Below, piece after piece: positions 5,107-5,171 of a stretch of DNA of 5,171 nucleotides; positions within the stretch are counted from its first letter, which is position 1; every line of letters starts with the position of its first letter. Source of the stretch: an uncultured bacterium (GTDB lineage Bacteria; Pseudomonadota; Gammaproteobacteria; Burkholderiales; Burkholderiaceae_E); assembly GCA_903864485.1 (NCBI GenBank), contig CAIPGD010000494.1, positions 1 to 5,171 of the forward strand. Direction: 5' to 3'. The translations under genes were made by a program, and so were the position numbers. The notes under the pieces were generated by a model. That model saw only the letters and a program-made list of their open reading frames with translations, was not told the DNA's origin and made no database searches.

Positions 5107-5171
5107 ATCAGCCGTGGACGCGGGTTTGCGCCGATGCCCCAAAATTGTGCGACGAAGGGTCACAGAAAAAA
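5107..5171. other. Right-edge intergenic stretch, no supported gene
   Basis: These 65 bases follow the methyltransferase stop. No terminator hairpin with a T-run on the plus strand is visible. The stretch turns A-rich at the end (CAGAAAAAA) and carries two loosely similar elements about 20 bases apart, TTTGCGCCGA (5125) and TTGTGCGACGA (5145). It may be the leader of a gene beyond the window, but nothing here proves that. Confidence 0.4.

Noticed and set aside
5146..5164. TGTG...TCACA at the right edge as a CRP site
   Set aside because: The half-sites are nine bases apart instead of six and the left half lacks its final A, so it does not fit the CRP consensus.
5134..5171. ATG at 5134 with an open frame to the window end as a new gene
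   Set aside because: Only a dozen codons are visible, with no ribosome binding site and no recognisable N-terminus.
1..5171. Search for defence system, mobile element, CRISPR, RNA gene or other novel system
   Set aside because: All long genes fall into well-known housekeeping families, and no inverted terminal repeats, spacer arrays or tRNA/rRNA sequence were seen. Small RNAs cannot be excluded by eye.

Overview
The window looks like a piece of ordinary chromosome from a GC-rich betaproteobacterium, most likely of the Burkholderiales. Two things support this. The gene order rhodanese – grxC – secB – gpsA, followed by trmL, comF and a BioC-like methyltransferase, is a neighbourhood I recall from that group. 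The SecB, TrmL and methyltransferase sequences also have a betaproteobacterial look. The placement is from memory and no database search was run.

Layout. Bases 1-2886 hold a rightward series of five genes: a rhodanese that enters from beyond the left edge, grxC (glutaredoxin 3), secB (export chaperone), gpsA (glycerol-3-phosphate dehydrogenase) and a LOG-family phosphoribohydrolase. Rhodanese and grxC are joined by a TGATG stop/start overlap. grxC and secB are 50 bases apart, secB and gpsA 112 bases, and gpsA and LOG 28 bases. Bases 2838-4196 hold two leftward genes, comF then trmL, in one probable transcription unit. The 3' end of trmL overlaps the 3' end of the LOG gene tail to tail by 49 bases. 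At 4270 a BioC/NDUFAF5-like SAM methyltransferase starts rightward, divergent from comF and behind a good sigma70-type promoter that leaves almost no leader. The last 65 bases hold no gene that can be supported.

How the genes work together. Rhodanese and glutaredoxin handle sulfane sulfur and thiol redox. SecB keeps preproteins unfolded for SecA. GpsA makes sn-glycerol-3-phosphate for membrane phospholipid. LOG-type enzymes cleave nucleoside monophosphates to free base and ribose phosphate. TrmL modifies the tRNA wobble base, and ComF belongs to a DNA-uptake/phosphoribosyltransferase family. This is a conserved housekeeping cluster rather than one pathway.

I see no phage, insertion sequence, CRISPR array, RNA gene, toxin-antitoxin or defence system. 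The unexplained structure is a set of short tandem repeats. The clearest is a phased array of seven 10-base units that ends exactly at the gpsA start codon. Smaller in-frame 6-, 9- and 12-base repeats lie in secB, comF, the LOG gene and the methyltransferase gene. The second notable feature is the tail-to-tail LOG/trmL coding overlap.
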